From Ceratodon purpureus (Eukaryota > Streptophyta > Bryopsida > Pseudoditrichales > Ditrichaceae): a stretch of 64,000 nucleotides of DNA. A model generated the notes under the pieces. The model was not told the DNA's origin. It was given only the letters and a program-made list of their open reading frames with translations, and made no database searches. Location of the stretch: the NCBI GenBank assembly GCA_014871385.1, contig CM026422.1, positions 20,884,177 to 20,948,176 on the forward strand, written 5' to 3'. Shown one piece after another: positions 37,110-50,200 of this stretch (its first letter is position 1; the number at the start of each line of letters is the position of its first letter). A program made the translations under genes and the position numbers.

Positions 37110-40100
37110 CTATGGCTCCAAAATTTGCACTTCGCTGCGACAGCGGTACAAGGTAGAGTTCTTCTCCTGTAGTATGCTCAATACAGCCTTTTGCAAGTCG
37201 GATCTCACCTCTCCAACGGCATCAGCTCCAAAGATATCGCTCATCTGCCAAACAAATAAACACAGCTTATCAATAAAATGCGGCATGGCTAACATAAATG
37301 TAGAGAGGAGTTACTTTCAGTAGAAAGAACAGTGAATTAGGGGAACTATGCAGTACTTACGTCACTCAATAGTTCAGGCGTTTTTAGTTGCCTCACGTGA
37401 TTATTGTACATTATCATGTAGGAAATTACATAATAACCACAAGACCAACTGTCATTCTGTTGTGGGCACTTTACGTGCACCCATGAATTAATGTTGCTGG
37501 CCAGTTTCCAGGCATGAGATCCCTGGCTATGACCCACTGCCATACACCAGATCTTGGCTAGAGCCTCGTGAAACCTCTGAGGGCCATGGAAATTTGTATT
37601 GCCCACAAAGCCAGAATCAAACTTCAGGAAACCCTTCTCACTCAAAACAGCCAAACTCCAATGCCCATAGTCACACACTGGAACAATGAGAGTACTCCAC
37701 TTCCTTGCATTGCCATTCAGATGCACCTTCATAAATTCTTGTAGTGCACCCACTTTCGTAGTCTTGTCGGTGAGGTGCCGCAAAGCTATGGCAAAAACTG
37801 TAGGACATACCAGAATTTCTGGAGATAGGGAGGTCTGAAACCAGAGCGAAAAAAAGTCCATGAGGGGGGCACCCAGTTTTCCCTGATTCTCGTCGAGCAC
37901 TACCATATCAGGATCAGGCCTCAGAATTGTACTTCCCGTCTCGAATGTAAACTCAACACACCCGTGTTGTACGTGACCGCGTTCTTCATTAATTCTCTTT
38001 GACATAACCTCGTACAGACTAACAATTAAACTTTGAGTTAAGTGTTGTCTTTTAGATGAAGACATGTAGAATGTTAGAAGCTACAGTACAACAGTAGCTT
38101 CCTGAACTACAAGGTTCACAAGTACGGGCTTCGGGGAGTTACAAACCTAAGTAAGAGACCGCTATCAGTAGTTGATGTGGATATCTTCTCGTTCTGATCA
38201 TCTTGTCCCGCTGCCGTTGGTTGTTCTGCTTCAATAGTCAGTGTAGGACTTGGACTACTGTTCGTATTTATGCATTGCAAGGGAATTACACCCGGCCCAT
38301 CCGTGTTGTCATCGACCACGCTCGATGTAACATGGTGTTCCTGCGTATGGCCAACACTGACAGGACTATGCAGTACATCCGAACCGACCTCTGTCTTGCT
38401 ATAGCCTAGCACGTCGAATGCAACCTCCAAGCCCTTTTCACGAAGTTCCACCAGTGCCTTAGTTGCATTGTCGAAGCTACTGTGGATCTCATCGGAGGAG
38501 TTCGTCGCTTGTCCTGCACCCAACAGCGCCCACCCTGTATCCACGTCTTCTCTAACAGCGAGCATAGTGGAGAAGACCTGCGACAAACCAAAGGTAATCA
38601 GAGGTGTTTAGTTCTCTTCTTTGTGTATTAAGTGCGTCCATGTTATTCACTACAATAATTAAGCTTAGCAACTGCTGTTCCCTACAGAAATCTTTAGCAT
38701 CTGCACTACGCTGTCATTGTTCTGCTTTTATCTTAGGAATTTTTAGTACCTAGCATTATAAGCACCATAGCATGTATGTTAGAAACTGTACCTGTAGGGA
38801 TTCAGCCGTCGGTGAAGAGTCGAGGTCGGAGGTAGAACGTGTCCACATAGCCAATAGGTGTTTGTAAGAATTATTTGTCTGGCGCATGTCAAGGAAGGCC
38901 TGCTGATTGATACGACTAAAGAAAGAGTGAATTTTCTGAAGTACAGCCCCTTGTTTTTCAAATTCTCCCCCAATCAGAGAGTAAATATCCTGTGAGCAGT
39001 TAGAGAGTGATTCCACGGGTTTACAGCGAATACACGGGAAAAGAGTCCATCCAAACTCTGACACTTGCTGAGCGCAGCAAAGTAACCTCTGAGACTCCAC
39101 TTGGTTATTGGCCATCTCCAACAACCTCTGTCGTGTATATCCTAGCGTAGGGTGACACACCGGAGTAAACCGCGACATCGACAGCCGTCCATGAATTTTT
39201 AGTACACGCACTACATGGGGGCAGTCCTCCTCCATAGTGGTCTGGGTCCTCTGGTCATCGCCTTGTACTGCATCAAGTATTAAGTTTAACTCATCTTCAG
39301 AGTGCTTCCACGGCCTCGGTGGTGCACACTTAGGTAAGTAACCGACCAAGGCTTGGAACAGTGGAGACCACGCCCACTCCTTATTCTCAGCGTCAAGCAT
39401 CTGTTTTGCCTCATACTCATTTAGAACCGTCTCAATGTACTTCTCCCTTGCCAACTGAATCAAATTTGTAGCCCTCACCTCATACGCGGCCTGCTCTTCT
39501 ACGTATCCCAGGTAAGATGCGAGTTTTTTGAGCTCCTGCTGCCGTCCTTCTAAATCCGGGCTGCTCACGTACGGATTCCATGGCATAGTTGTTAGGTGCA
39601 CAAACTCTTCCTTGTTGTCCTTGTCCAATGTACCCTGTAAGTAGAGGCCATTAACATTAATTCTATAACATGAGGGTATTGCAAGGAAAAAATGTAACCA
39701 TCAGAAAATAAGGGACTGCATATAGTTTTCAACCTAAACCGTAAAACAAAAACCATCGGAACTTACCAATTGTGCTCTTCTCCAATGGATCTAGGGCCCC
39801 ACTGCAGCCATAATTTTGTCACTGAGAACACCGTTTTCCTCAAATGTGGTTAGAGCAGTCATGCAGACCTCCGACTTCTTCAAAAGAGCCGTGTCCACAA
39901 TGTGCATCGGAGACTCGGACAGAAGGTAGAACAAACCCGGTACTTTCCGGATTAAGGGAGGGGGGCCAATCTCTGGTATGTCCGCAGCACAAATGCTATC
40001 AGCATGCCTTTGTGCTGCGGCATACACTGCCTCCCGAGTATCTGACTTGCTATTATACCCATCGTCGAGGATACTCCTACTTCCGGGAGTCGCCACCCCT

Positions 40101-41299
40101 TCCATGTCGTTCGGAGATACAGGTTCTTTCAATTTAGGCCCTTTGGACTTCTTCGGTCGCTGGGGGGGTGAGCCAATAGGACTTGCAGCACAGGATGTTC
40201 CGCCATCTACGTCCCCTGGTTGTGACTGTAGGGACGACAGAGTCCGGCCTTCATGTCTGAAGCGTAGGAAATAACGTGGCGGGGCATCATCTTCGTAGGT
40301 TAGTATCTTCTTGGTATCCGAAGACGTGTCGGGTTCAAAAATCCTCTTTAGGCGCTTTAAGGAGGTGGTACCACTCCGTACCCTAGGTGAGTTACCTTTC
40401 TCTTGAGGCACTACATTACCTGCTTCATTCTTCAGCTCAGCGTCTCCACTCACTCCACCTTCAGGCTCCATCAGAGTCGAAGACCCTTCCATCGCAAACC
40501 CGGTCGTCACGCTGACTTCCGGCTCCGACCCTGTAGATCTTGATCCCTGTATGTACGTCCTTCTTCTATCCTTTGGTTTCGTTTTCTTCTCCTTAGAGTT
40601 GCATTGCTCCTCTATAGCCATCTGCTGTCTTGGTGCCCACGGTCGAAGCTCTGGAGGGGCAGGAAACCTAAGTCCTACTTCCTTTAGAATAGTACTAGTG
40701 ATCTTCTTGTCGCTAGGACAGAAGGTTGGGTACATTTTTAGAACAAGTCCACCTTTTCCCTCACCCTCCTTCCAAGTAGAGCACTGGTCTTTGTGTCGGT
40801 GGTACGAAAGTCCATTTTTATCCTTAAAATCCTGTTTGCAGAACAAACACCAAGACCAGCGACGGTTATCATTATAGTAATGATACCTGCAAGTGTAGTG
40901 CGATTCTATAACAAGTTGCTTGAACTCATTGTCGGTGTATAGGCACACACAATAAACCCTTCCCTGCTTCAGTGAGTATCGATGTACAGCCTCTCCTCCC
41001 ACTGTGACACCCTCTAGTATCCCGACAGATTCAGAATGTACCAAATCAAGCCACTTCTGAAACCCCAACTCCTTAATTAGCCGATGATCCTCATTGACAT
41101 TAAAGCCCTTACATAAAAACTTACTAACAACCCGCCTTCCAGTAGTACCCCCTCCGCTTTTAAACTGTGCGACAATTCCTCCCTCCGCAGCCAAAGAAGT
41201 CCTGGGGCACAATTCTCTGTACTGTACAGACAAGTCTTCAGGTGCAAGGCTCGATGAGGCAATTAGATTGAGTCCACTGTTCTGCCTACTGTCCTCCAT
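37110..41299 (-). CDS. ULP1-type protease gene B of the MULE (one internal stop)
   Basis: Five exons: 39767-41299, 38792-39634, 38147-38577, 37361-38018 and 37110-37244, about 1199 codons. The start is MEDSRQNSGLNL. It parallels gene A throughout: CVCLYTDNEFKQLVIESHY, finger CLFCKQDFKDKNGLSYHRH followed by KDQC, middle PWNPYVSSPDLEGR and ESQRLLCCAQQVSEFGWTLF, protease His1055 (YGHWSLAVL), Asp1070 (LKFDS), Gln1122/1123 (VKCPQQND) and Cys1129 (WSCGYY). Near the end of exon 1 the codon matching Trp in gene A (GPW) is TAG (39791-39793), which would cut the protein before the protease. The downstream frame stays open and splice phases hold, so the stop is either recent or read through. Divergence from gene A suggests an old duplication inside the element lineage. 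Confidence 0.75.
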
Positions 41300-42311
41300 T
41301 ACTTCCTATAACCCCATCCCAATCAAATGTTCTAATCTAAAACCTATGTTCTTGTCTTCCTCGGATGTTGTACTGTGTGATGTTTTCGTGGCCATTCCCT
41401 TCCATAAACCCTAAACCTAGGTGATGCTCTTCCCGAGATCTGATTTCCCTAAACACTCCAACATAGGAAAACAGCATTAGTAAACCCTAGCAGTCCTTCC
41501 AAATGCACTCACAACAGAGGTATGAACAGTAGACGAAGTACAACAATGAACCCTCCGCATCAAACTAAAACACCCATAAAACCGAATCAAAGATAAATTT
41601 TTGTAACACATATATCAATAATAAATCAAAATAAAGGTAAAGAACAAATGAAATACCTTGCATTAGGAGCCTTCAAAGTCTCTGAATCCAAAAATGTCTC
41701 CTTTGCCGACCCTAAGCACCCTAAACCCAATAAATTACATATAACACATTCCAGGAGCATAACAACGTCATCAGCGAAGAAAATAAAAGGAACTTGACTT
41801 ATATCACGACTGAAATGCCATACCTCGGAGCTGGAGCCTTCAAGTCTTCACACCGACGTTGAACTTCGCATCTTCACCTAGGTTTACAATACCAATTCTC
41901 CCGCACACCATACCGGAAGCACTCCACGCCATCCCAACGCCGTCGATGCTGTACTATCTAAACCCTAATGTACTCATCCTACTCCATTTTACAGGAAAGA
42001 CAACTAAACGTACTTCCAGGACAACTAGTCTCACTGTGATAATGCAGCACAAAAGTGGGTGGCAGCACAGCCACATCAACGTAGAACAAGACTCCGCCCA
42101 GAATAAAACCCGACTACCACTGTAGACGATGAAGTCTAATGAAGGAGCGAAGGGAACTTGGACGAAAAGGTTTGCAAGCTGGCATACCGCGTGGGCCCGG
42201 GACCTGGGCCATCACGGGCCGCCCGGGATCTGGAGGGAGCCGGGCCCGCCATAGACCCAGCCGCCATTTCGACGGGCAGGGTAAGGCAGCCCGCAACATT
42301 GGCGGAATGGG
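41300..42311. other. Right subterminal region of the MULE
   Basis: No gene. AT-rich near gene B, becoming GC-rich from about 42170 (GGGCCCGGGACCTGGGCC), like the left end. Probably holds the promoter of gene B and transposase-binding sites. Confidence 0.5.
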
Positions 42312-42339
42312 GTTTGTGGGGGGGTAGCTAACGTCCGGC
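42312..42339 (-). repeat. Right terminal inverted repeat of the MULE
   Basis: Reads on the minus strand GCCGGACGT followed by TAGCTACCCCCCCACAAAC, pairing with the left end at 23859. Confidence 0.8.
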
Positions 42340-42348
42340 GAATACATG
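42340..42348. repeat. Right 9-bp target-site duplication of the MULE
   Basis: GAATACATG, identical to 23850-23858. Downstream the sequence continues as in the intact Dof-like gene (TATTTGGTAAAGATGGAGG). Confidence 0.9.
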
Positions 42349-42709
42349 TATTTGGTAAAGATGGAGGATGATGTGGATGATGTAATCGTCTTGGAATTGG
42401 CTGTTGATATGGATGTTGGTAATTTTGTCCATTGACCGTACCTTGAATTGGTTGTTGATGAATTTGTTGATTTTCAGCAAGCAAAATTGGTGGAGTTGGT
42501 TGCGATGGCTGAAAGTATTGTCCATAGACTAGATCTTTTTGAGCCGCGTAGATATCATTCGAATATCCTGGTAATTGATGTTGCGGACTTGGAGGCAAGC
42601 CAAAGTCTTGTTCATCAAATAAATCTTCATCGATGGCACTACCTTCACACAAGGCATCCACAAATCTTCCTTCAGTCAATTCATCACCTCGTATCTTTAC
42701 CTCCTCCAT
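42349..42709 (-). pseudogene. Dof-like gene copy 2, 5' part (cut by a MULE)
   Basis: Encodes the N-terminal part of the interrupted paralogue: start codon at 42709, MEEVKIRGDELTEGRF, then FGLPPSPQHQLPGYSNDIYA and PSLPNTC up to the insertion point. Relative to copy 1 it has an extra short Gln-rich segment (ILLAENQQIHQQPIQG). Its 5' flank matches that of copy 1 up to about 42955, so promoter and leader were duplicated too. The frame runs on into the element for some 40 codons (to 42212). Confidence 0.85.
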
Positions 42710-44239
42710 GATGACGAAATTAAAATTAAAATGTAAAATAAAATAAATCCAAATATATTCACATATACCAAATATAACCCGAAATGAAAAACACGTCAAT
42801 GTAAAAGCATCGTCTCCCGTCTCGCACGTTTCTTATACCTCCCCACCGCTTCTCACCTCGACAGACGGTATGGGTTTAATGTGCCAAACAGCTCTTGTAC
42901 ATCCAAAAAAACTTTTCCTCCACTGCAGCTCCCGCCTGCCGCCGTATTCACACTGATGGGGTCAAGGTTAATACCACGGAACCATAACCGGGTATAGAAA
43001 AACCGAGTTTGCTGGAGCTCTTGAACGTCATGTTAACAGAACCAGAAGGAGGAGAACATCACGTCTTGCTATTGGGTTCGTCGAGAGAGAAAGCTGTTGG
43101 TGTTTCGATGAGGACACGAAGGTGGAGACATAAGTTTTCAAGGTGTTGCTTTCTTTTTTTGTGTCGGTTCCGGGTTTAGCTTTTTTGCTGAACTGGATTG
43201 ATAGTGGGTTGGTGCGATTTTAGGAGATCGGGTGATGTCTGTTCTGTGTGGATGTTTTTGTTAGGTTGTGTGATTTGACGCTTTTATCTAGAGTTTCGTG
43301 TGTCGGTTTTTGAAGACTCACTTGCTGAGTCTGTCTACTATGTTCGGTGAAGATAGAGATGTTGGAAGCAGCACTTATGGTTTTGATTGGACTACAGTAC
43401 TGTAATAGAGGAGTTTCGTGAGTGGGAATTGTGATGGGTGCCACTTATTTAGATCACGGAGAGTGACAAAACTTGTGATTGAGTCTCTGTTGGTGCTGAG
43501 TTGAACTACTGAGTTTTGTAAATTTGAATCTTAGTATTTGATGCGATCATTTACAAGGGAGGTGATTCTTTATTCGATTTGAGCTAGGATGGAATTGGTG
43601 ACAGGCATGAGGTGTTACTCGTTCTTTGTTTATGTAGTGATAGTCTCGGGTTTCACTTGATGTGTTATTCAAGCCTACAGGGGGTTTTGAGGTGTGTCAT
43701 TGATGAAGAACAAACTTTGGAATTAGCTCGTTATGAGAGATTCTTCGAGTGATTCTCAAACTGAGTATGCAGCGGGTTAGAATTTCGTAGCGATTCTCCT
43801 TAGAACGACTAATTTAGTTAGGTTCGTGATTCCTTACTAACGTCATGGAAGCGATGAGGAAAGGATTGGGGGCTATCAGCTATGGCGCACTGCGTTCACA
43901 CTATTCATGCCACAAGATTCCTGTGTATATGGGTGCAACCTGCCGACGGCGTTCAGTATAGGGGTGTGAGTGGGCCTTAGCTGATATCTGCTAAAATCAA
44001 TCTCATATATACTGATGACTTCATACGTCCTTGATATGAATACGATCACAATGCCCAATTCAATAGGCCCGATAATGTGTCCGGAAATTCTATAAAATAT
44101 CTAAAGGTCCTGTCTACGTAATAACACACCATTAAATGGTGCCTGTGAACATGGTCTTGATGTTTGCCGGTGCCATGCAATGCTAAGTGATTGTCAGCCA
44201 TTTGAAGATCGTGCGGGCTGAAACTTCCTGTGAAATAAG
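42710..44239. other. Intergenic before the immune-receptor gene
   Basis: The left 250 bases are duplicated Dof-like 5' flank. The rest is G/T-rich with short frames only. The right end should hold the receptor promoter. Confidence 0.45.
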
Positions 44240-47200
44240 ATGGACAGGTCTCTAGGTCGCAAGCCTCACCAATACGATGTGTTCATCAATCACCGGGGCC
44301 CAGATGTGAAGAAGACGTTTGTGGCTCACCTCAACGCTTCTCTCAGAAGAGATGGATTTCGACCTTTCCTGGATGCGAAAGACATCAGCCAAGGGCGCCA
44401 CGTCTTCAAGTCGATCGACAAAGCCCTGACGGGTGCTTGTGTTCACGTGGCTGTCTTTTCGAAGCGGTATGCTGAGTCCAAGTACTGTCTAAACGAGTTG
44501 TGCGATATGCTGAGGAGCGGACAGGTGATTCTACCAGTATTCTACGGTGTGAATGCAGAAGACTTGCGGCGGATCGAGAGTGGGCCATTCAACAAGGGCT
44601 TCGAAAAGCATGTGAAGCGTGGGAGGACAGAGGAGATTGGGAAATGGAAGGAGGCGCTTCGCAAAGTTGCTGATCACAGGGGCTTCCGACTAGATGAAGT
44701 GAACGGGTGAGTCCCAGTGTGTTGCGCGATGTGAAATAAATGCCATTTTATTCCTCAATTTGTAGAACAAGGATATCACTGTTTATGAATGGGCTGGTGA
44801 AAGTTCATGACTACTATTATTTGCAAACACTGTGTCCGAGCCTATGGTCGCACTTTATACGAGCCCAGCCTGATTCAAGGTCTGACTGAGCTGGTTGGTT
44901 TTGTTTGAAGTGCAGAGATGAAGAGCAACTGATAAGGAGCATCCTCGTGGAAGTCCGAAGTGCACTGCCAGCAACATTGCTCGCAGGGAAACAGCGATAT
45001 GGTATGGAAGGGCGCCTGAAGGAAGCGCTGAACTCGCTTGATCGTGTGAACGTTCTAGGTGTGGTAGGCATGGGCGGCATTGGGAAAACGACCCTGGCTA
45101 TGGAAATATACGATCACTTCGTGTCGCATCGGCAGTTCGAGAGGCACTGCTTTCTGAGGGACGTGCGGTCAAGGTCAAGCAGCGAGCCATCCCAGTTGCG
45201 GCGAGATTTCATGCATGCTATGGGACTGGGCGACTGTGATGTGATGAACACGGGTGAGTATGGACGAGTTTTCGAGGGCTCGATTCCTGGCAGAGTGTTG
45301 GTTGTGGTGGACGACATAGACGATAAAGGCCAATTCAAGGCTCTGGTTCCTGACATTCGAAAGCTGGGATCTGGTAGCCGAATAGTGATCACATCGCGGT
45401 ATCGCGATGTGGTGACGCAGACAATGGCTGGTGCACAGCGGTGGGAGGTGTACGAAGTCCCTGTTCTGAATGAGTACGAGTCGCGGTGTTTGTTCAACCG
45501 GCATGCATTTCTGAGCGAGACACCAAGTGAAGGCTTCGCTGATATGGCAGAAAAGGTTGCAGACGCATGTGGCGGTCATGCGTTGTCGCTGGAGACTGTA
45601 GGCGCTTCCCTGTTTGACAAGAAGGGTCGTGAGGACATGGAGATATGGTCGGAAGCAGTGAAGGATTTGAAAGAGAACGAGGGCGTTTTTGGGAAGCTAC
45701 GAAGCACTTACGAGAGGCTTCCGACGGACGGTGATCGGGCGATGTTCCTTGACATTGCGTGCATGCTGATAGGGATGGAGAAGGAAGTGGCACTGACGAT
45801 TTGGAAGTCGTGTAGTGGATGCAGCGGAGCGCAGTGCAGCACTTCGAGAACTCCATATTTTTCGTTACGGAGGCTGATGGATAGATCACTGGTGAGAGTG
45901 GATTCGCAGGGCATGTTGAGGATGCATGATGTGCTTCGGGACATGGGCAGAGATATGGTGAAGAGAGATAGTGTGAAGAAAGAGCGACGAAGGCCTGAGA
46001 AGTGGACGCACTTGTGGGATGCTGGGGTAGCTGCAAAGGTGCTGAGTTCTGCAGAGGTAAAAGTTCAGCTTGTTTGTATTTTAAACAAGATGCAGTGGCA
46101 TTTAGCATTGTAATTTTCGGCAAATTTGAGAGAATGTTTTATGCTTTGTATTTACGTGAAGTGGTTAACGCTTGGCTGTTCATGTCTTGTATGTGTATCA
46201 CGAGGAATGAATCAATCTGATGGATTAAGATTAGATAACATGCTATCACTTGATTTGGAAATTGGACTTGTCAGTACAATAGAAGCTTAGGTGTGATGCT
46301 TTAGCAGGACTTGAAGCCTGCAAAATGTGTTGAGATTTGCTGTGGTTTCTGTCGGTACGTTCTGGTGTAAGCCTTTTTTGCACGTTGAAACGAGCGCAGA
46401 CGAAACCTAGAATCCGAGGGCTCTGTTTGGGCGTTGGAGACGGCGCCAAGATTCTTGGCGATGGAGAATCGGCAGGTGTGGGGGGCGGTTGTGTATCATA
46501 TTTAGCTTCACGGTTGTCGGGCATGAAGGAGCTGCACCTGCTGGTATTGGATGGTAGCTATGTGGAAGTGCGAGATGAGAACTCAAGTTGGCCCGAAGAG
46601 CTACGGTGGCTCCGCTGGAGACGATTCCGTGGTGGTCAGTTACCGTCAGAGTTGAAGCTGCTATCTCTGGTTGTGCTGGACCTGGGCGGGAGTAGAGAGT
46701 TAACTTGTCTTTGGGAGGACGACGCGGATATCAAGGTGTGAATGAGGGAATACTCACATTCAGCCATATATGTATAGAGGATGATGTTGTTGTCGTAGTG
46801 GTTGTGGTGTTGAAATGGGGGGTTCATGGAAGTTGTATTCCTTGGCTTGCAAGGGTTGTGAGAGGAGGTGAATGTTACCTTGGGACGGAATGGCGTTGGG
46901 GAGCTAAGGGACTGAGGGCTTAGCTTACATTTGTAAATTCATTGAAGTCCATATTTCTAGTCATCTAATTTTTATCAGATACCTGTGATTCTGTCGCAGC
47001 AGGTTATATCACGAGAGAAGTTACTGATATATCGTTCAATTACGGCATGTCTCCTTGCAGCTTCCTGTGCTCCAGTTGTTAACCTTCTCGTGGTGCACAA
47101 GGCTCGTGGAGCTTCCGGAGAATTTTGGCCAGAGCGTACCAAAACTCAAGAGATTGGAAATGAGATCGTGTGGGAGCGTAAAGAGGCTACCAGAGTCTAT

Positions 47201-50200
47201 TGGCCTGTTGACGGACTTGGAACACCTGGATCTATATGATTGTGTTAGGTTGGTGAGCTTACCGGACGCGGTTGTGGGACTGGGAAAGCTGAAAACACTT
47301 ATTCTGGTCGGGTGCGAGAGCTTGCAGCAGTTGCCGGAGGAGATGGGGAGATTGACCAGCCTGGAGACACTGGATCTCTTGGACTGTATCTGTTTGTCCG
47401 ATCTGCCTGCATCCATCAACGGACTCAAGATGTTGACGACGTTGGAGGCGAGTCATACAGCGGTATTGGACCTCGGAGCGGGATTAGGGTTGCTCACTTC
47501 CCTCACATACTTGTCCACGTCTGGTCTTCGTAGCTGTGTTCCGGGTACCTTTCAAGGCCTCCAAGCACTGACTTCTCTGTTTTTAACTAATGCTTCCGCG
47601 GACATGGGGGAACTGGGAGTCCTTACTGCTCTTAAAAAACTCAATTTGTCATGGCATAAAACGATCACCGCCCTTCCCAAAAGCTTCGGGAACCTGAAGT
47701 GGTTGGTCCGCCTGGATATGAGCCAATGCCAAGAACTGCTGACTGTTGAGGCGTTGCCGGAGGGCTTGGAGCGCCTTGAGTTGCGTGGATGCCTTAAGCT
47801 CACTGAGATACCGTCCCTGGCGGGAATGAAGTCGTTGGTGCACTTGGACTTGCCCTATTGCGGAAGTCTAAGACATGTGCGTGGATTGGAATGCCTCACC
47901 ATGTTGGAGTATGTGGACCTTTCTAGGTGCACCTCAATTGATGGTCGTGGAATTCGCATCATGGGGTGCAGAGCTTTGCGGGAGTGTCGTGTGGGCGGAA
48001 GCAAAATTGGTGTGGCATACGACAACAGATGGATGGAGGTATGGGTTTACCTATTGTGGATGTTGTCATAGTAATATGAGAATTTGAAGATGTGATTGAG
48101 CAATATGGAGACGGATGTTAGGGTTAAGTTAGTTGGGTGTACATCTCATTGTCCTAGGGCGGTCCAATGACAGCTGGATGTAAGAGCATCCCCATTAGCC
48201 GCGCCAACGGCCCACGCCAACGGGTCTTGGCGGGCCCGCGTGGTTTTTGGAGTCCAATGGTCGCGCCAACCCCCCCTCCATCTTCCTGCGGCACTCTATC
48301 ACAGGCCCGCTCACGCCATTTTTTCTCTGCTTGGAGGGAGACAATTTCCACACTCTATTGCGTAGTCAACGCCAGGATGGCAACTCTTGAGGCGGGAAGG
48401 GGGAAGAAGGGGAAGCACTTTAGTGCTGACGAGGAGAGATGCTTGTGCAGGAGTTTTTTGGCTGTTTCGCAGGACCCTGTGTGTGGCAATGGGCAACGCA
48501 ACACTGCGTTTTGGGAGAGGATCACAACACACTTCAACAAAACAAAGCCAAGGTATGCTCCCACCCGTCCTTCAAGGTCTCTTGAATCGAAGTGGAGTCA
48601 CATCAAGCATGACGTTGCGAAATTTGTAGGAGCTCACAAACAAGTCTCAGATTCAAGGGAGTCAGGAGTTTCAGCTGAGGATGTTTTGGAGAGGGCGCTT
48701 GAATACTACAAGGACAGGCACCCGAAGCAGCAGACATTTGCGTTTTTGCATTGCTGGCAGTTGCTCAAGGAGGTTCCACGGTGGTGGCAGTCTGCAATGG
48801 ATGTGCAAAAGAAAAATGTTGGGCCAGACAGTTCCGCAGCGACCATGGCCAGGGGTAGAGGAGCCGCAGCCCAAGCTGTTGACCTCGGCGAGGACGCAGC
48901 CGGAAGCACAGACGGGCAGGAGGTGCCGCAGGTGGTTGCCGAAGAGGAGGTCCAGGTGGTGTCACCGAGGAGCTTCCGGTCCCGCCCGGCCCGGCCCCAG
49001 GGCAACAAGGCAGCGAAGAATGACCAAGCGGAGCAGGGTCGCAAGGAAGCGATATTGAAGAGCACCGCAAGGGCGACGGAACAGATGGCGGCAGCGAATC
49101 TCAGGAAAGCCGAGGCTATGGCGGATCACGCTGCTGCTGCCCTCTTCCGCATGCCCATGGAGGACCTCGACGAAGACGCCAAAGAATACTTCCAATTGCG
49201 CAGGAAAGAAGAGCTCGAGCGCATCAAGAGGAGGATGGACCAGGAGAGGCGTGTCGCTGAAAGGGAGAAGATGGAGCACGATAAGCTCCAAGCTGAGAGG
49301 GCGGCGGAGAAGGCAGCCCGCGAGAGAGCAGGGGAGGCGCAGGCAGGCAAGCGGCAGCGGCTGCAGCCCACCACCCCCGCAACCGCCACCGCAAGTACGC
49401 AGCCCCCGCCCTCTCCTGCCGCCACCGAGCCGGCGTCGCAGCCGCATGCTTCCCCCGCCACAGACGCCCCGACTCATTCCCCGACCTTCTCCACCGAACA
49501 GGGCCTCGAAGGTGCCCGCCCAGACTCCCCTTTTTTTTTTTTTTTGTTTGCTTGTTCTCTCGCAGCATCACGCTCACCCTCACCGTCGTCTTGCTCCACC
49601 TCTTGTCTTTTATCTCTCGTTTGCCGCACCTCTCCTCTCTCATCTCTCCAGTCTCTCCCTTGCAAACCCTCACAGCTTCTCCTCAATATGTGGCGTTTTT
49701 TTTTTTTCAATGACGTTGTTGTCCATCTTCTCTCACCTCTCACTCTCCGACCCTGTCTGTAACCTCTCCTCTCGCAGCCTTTGTTGATTGCTTCTGTTGT
49801 TATGTTCATTTGTTTTTTTTTTTTTTTTTTTTTTCTTAATTTCAATGGCGTTGCTGTCCATCTTCTCTCACCTCTCACTCTCCGACCCTCGCTGTAAGCT
49901 CTCGTCTCTCCGCTCCTTCATTGTTACTTGAGGTTTTTTTTTTTTTATTTATTTCAATGCTGTCCATCTTCTCTCACCTCTCACCTCTCACTCTCCGACC
50001 CTCGCTGTAAGCTCTCGTCTCTCCGCTCCTTCATTGTTACTTGAGGTTTTTTTTTTTTTTTTATTCCATTGCTTTCCACCTTCTCTCACCTCTCACTCTC
50101 CGACCCTCTCTGTAACCTCTCCTCTCGCAGCCTCTGAACGTTGTTTGCTTCTTATGTTATGTTGTATTTTTTTTTTATTTTTTTTTCTTCAATTATGGTA

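Larger units (their letters stand above)
23859..42339. mobile_element. Giant Mutator-like element carrying two ULP1-type genes
   Basis: An 18,481-bp DNA transposon defined by perfect 9-bp flanking duplications and by short, imperfect terminal inverted repeats. The termini share TARCTACCCCCCCACAAAC beginning 10 bases from each end. It carries a MULE transposase gene (24506-28457, plus) and two paralogous multi-exon genes ending in ULP1-type proteases (28805-34738 and 37110-41299, minus). The gap between the two ULP genes is T-rich. Both subterminal regions are GC-rich. The transposase frame looks intact, whereas each ULP gene shows one disabling change. The clean duplication and the uninterrupted flanking gene halves point to a young insertion. 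Confidence 0.88.

Noticed and set aside
28805-41299. Polinton-type virus-like element, suggested by the ULP1-like proteases
   Set aside because: No capsid, polymerase B or integrase sequence is present, whereas a MULE transposase, 9-bp duplication and MULE-type gene content are.
48962-49477. Gly/Arg/Cys-rich minus-strand frames
   Set aside because: Shadows of Harbinger ORF1 in GC-rich DNA.
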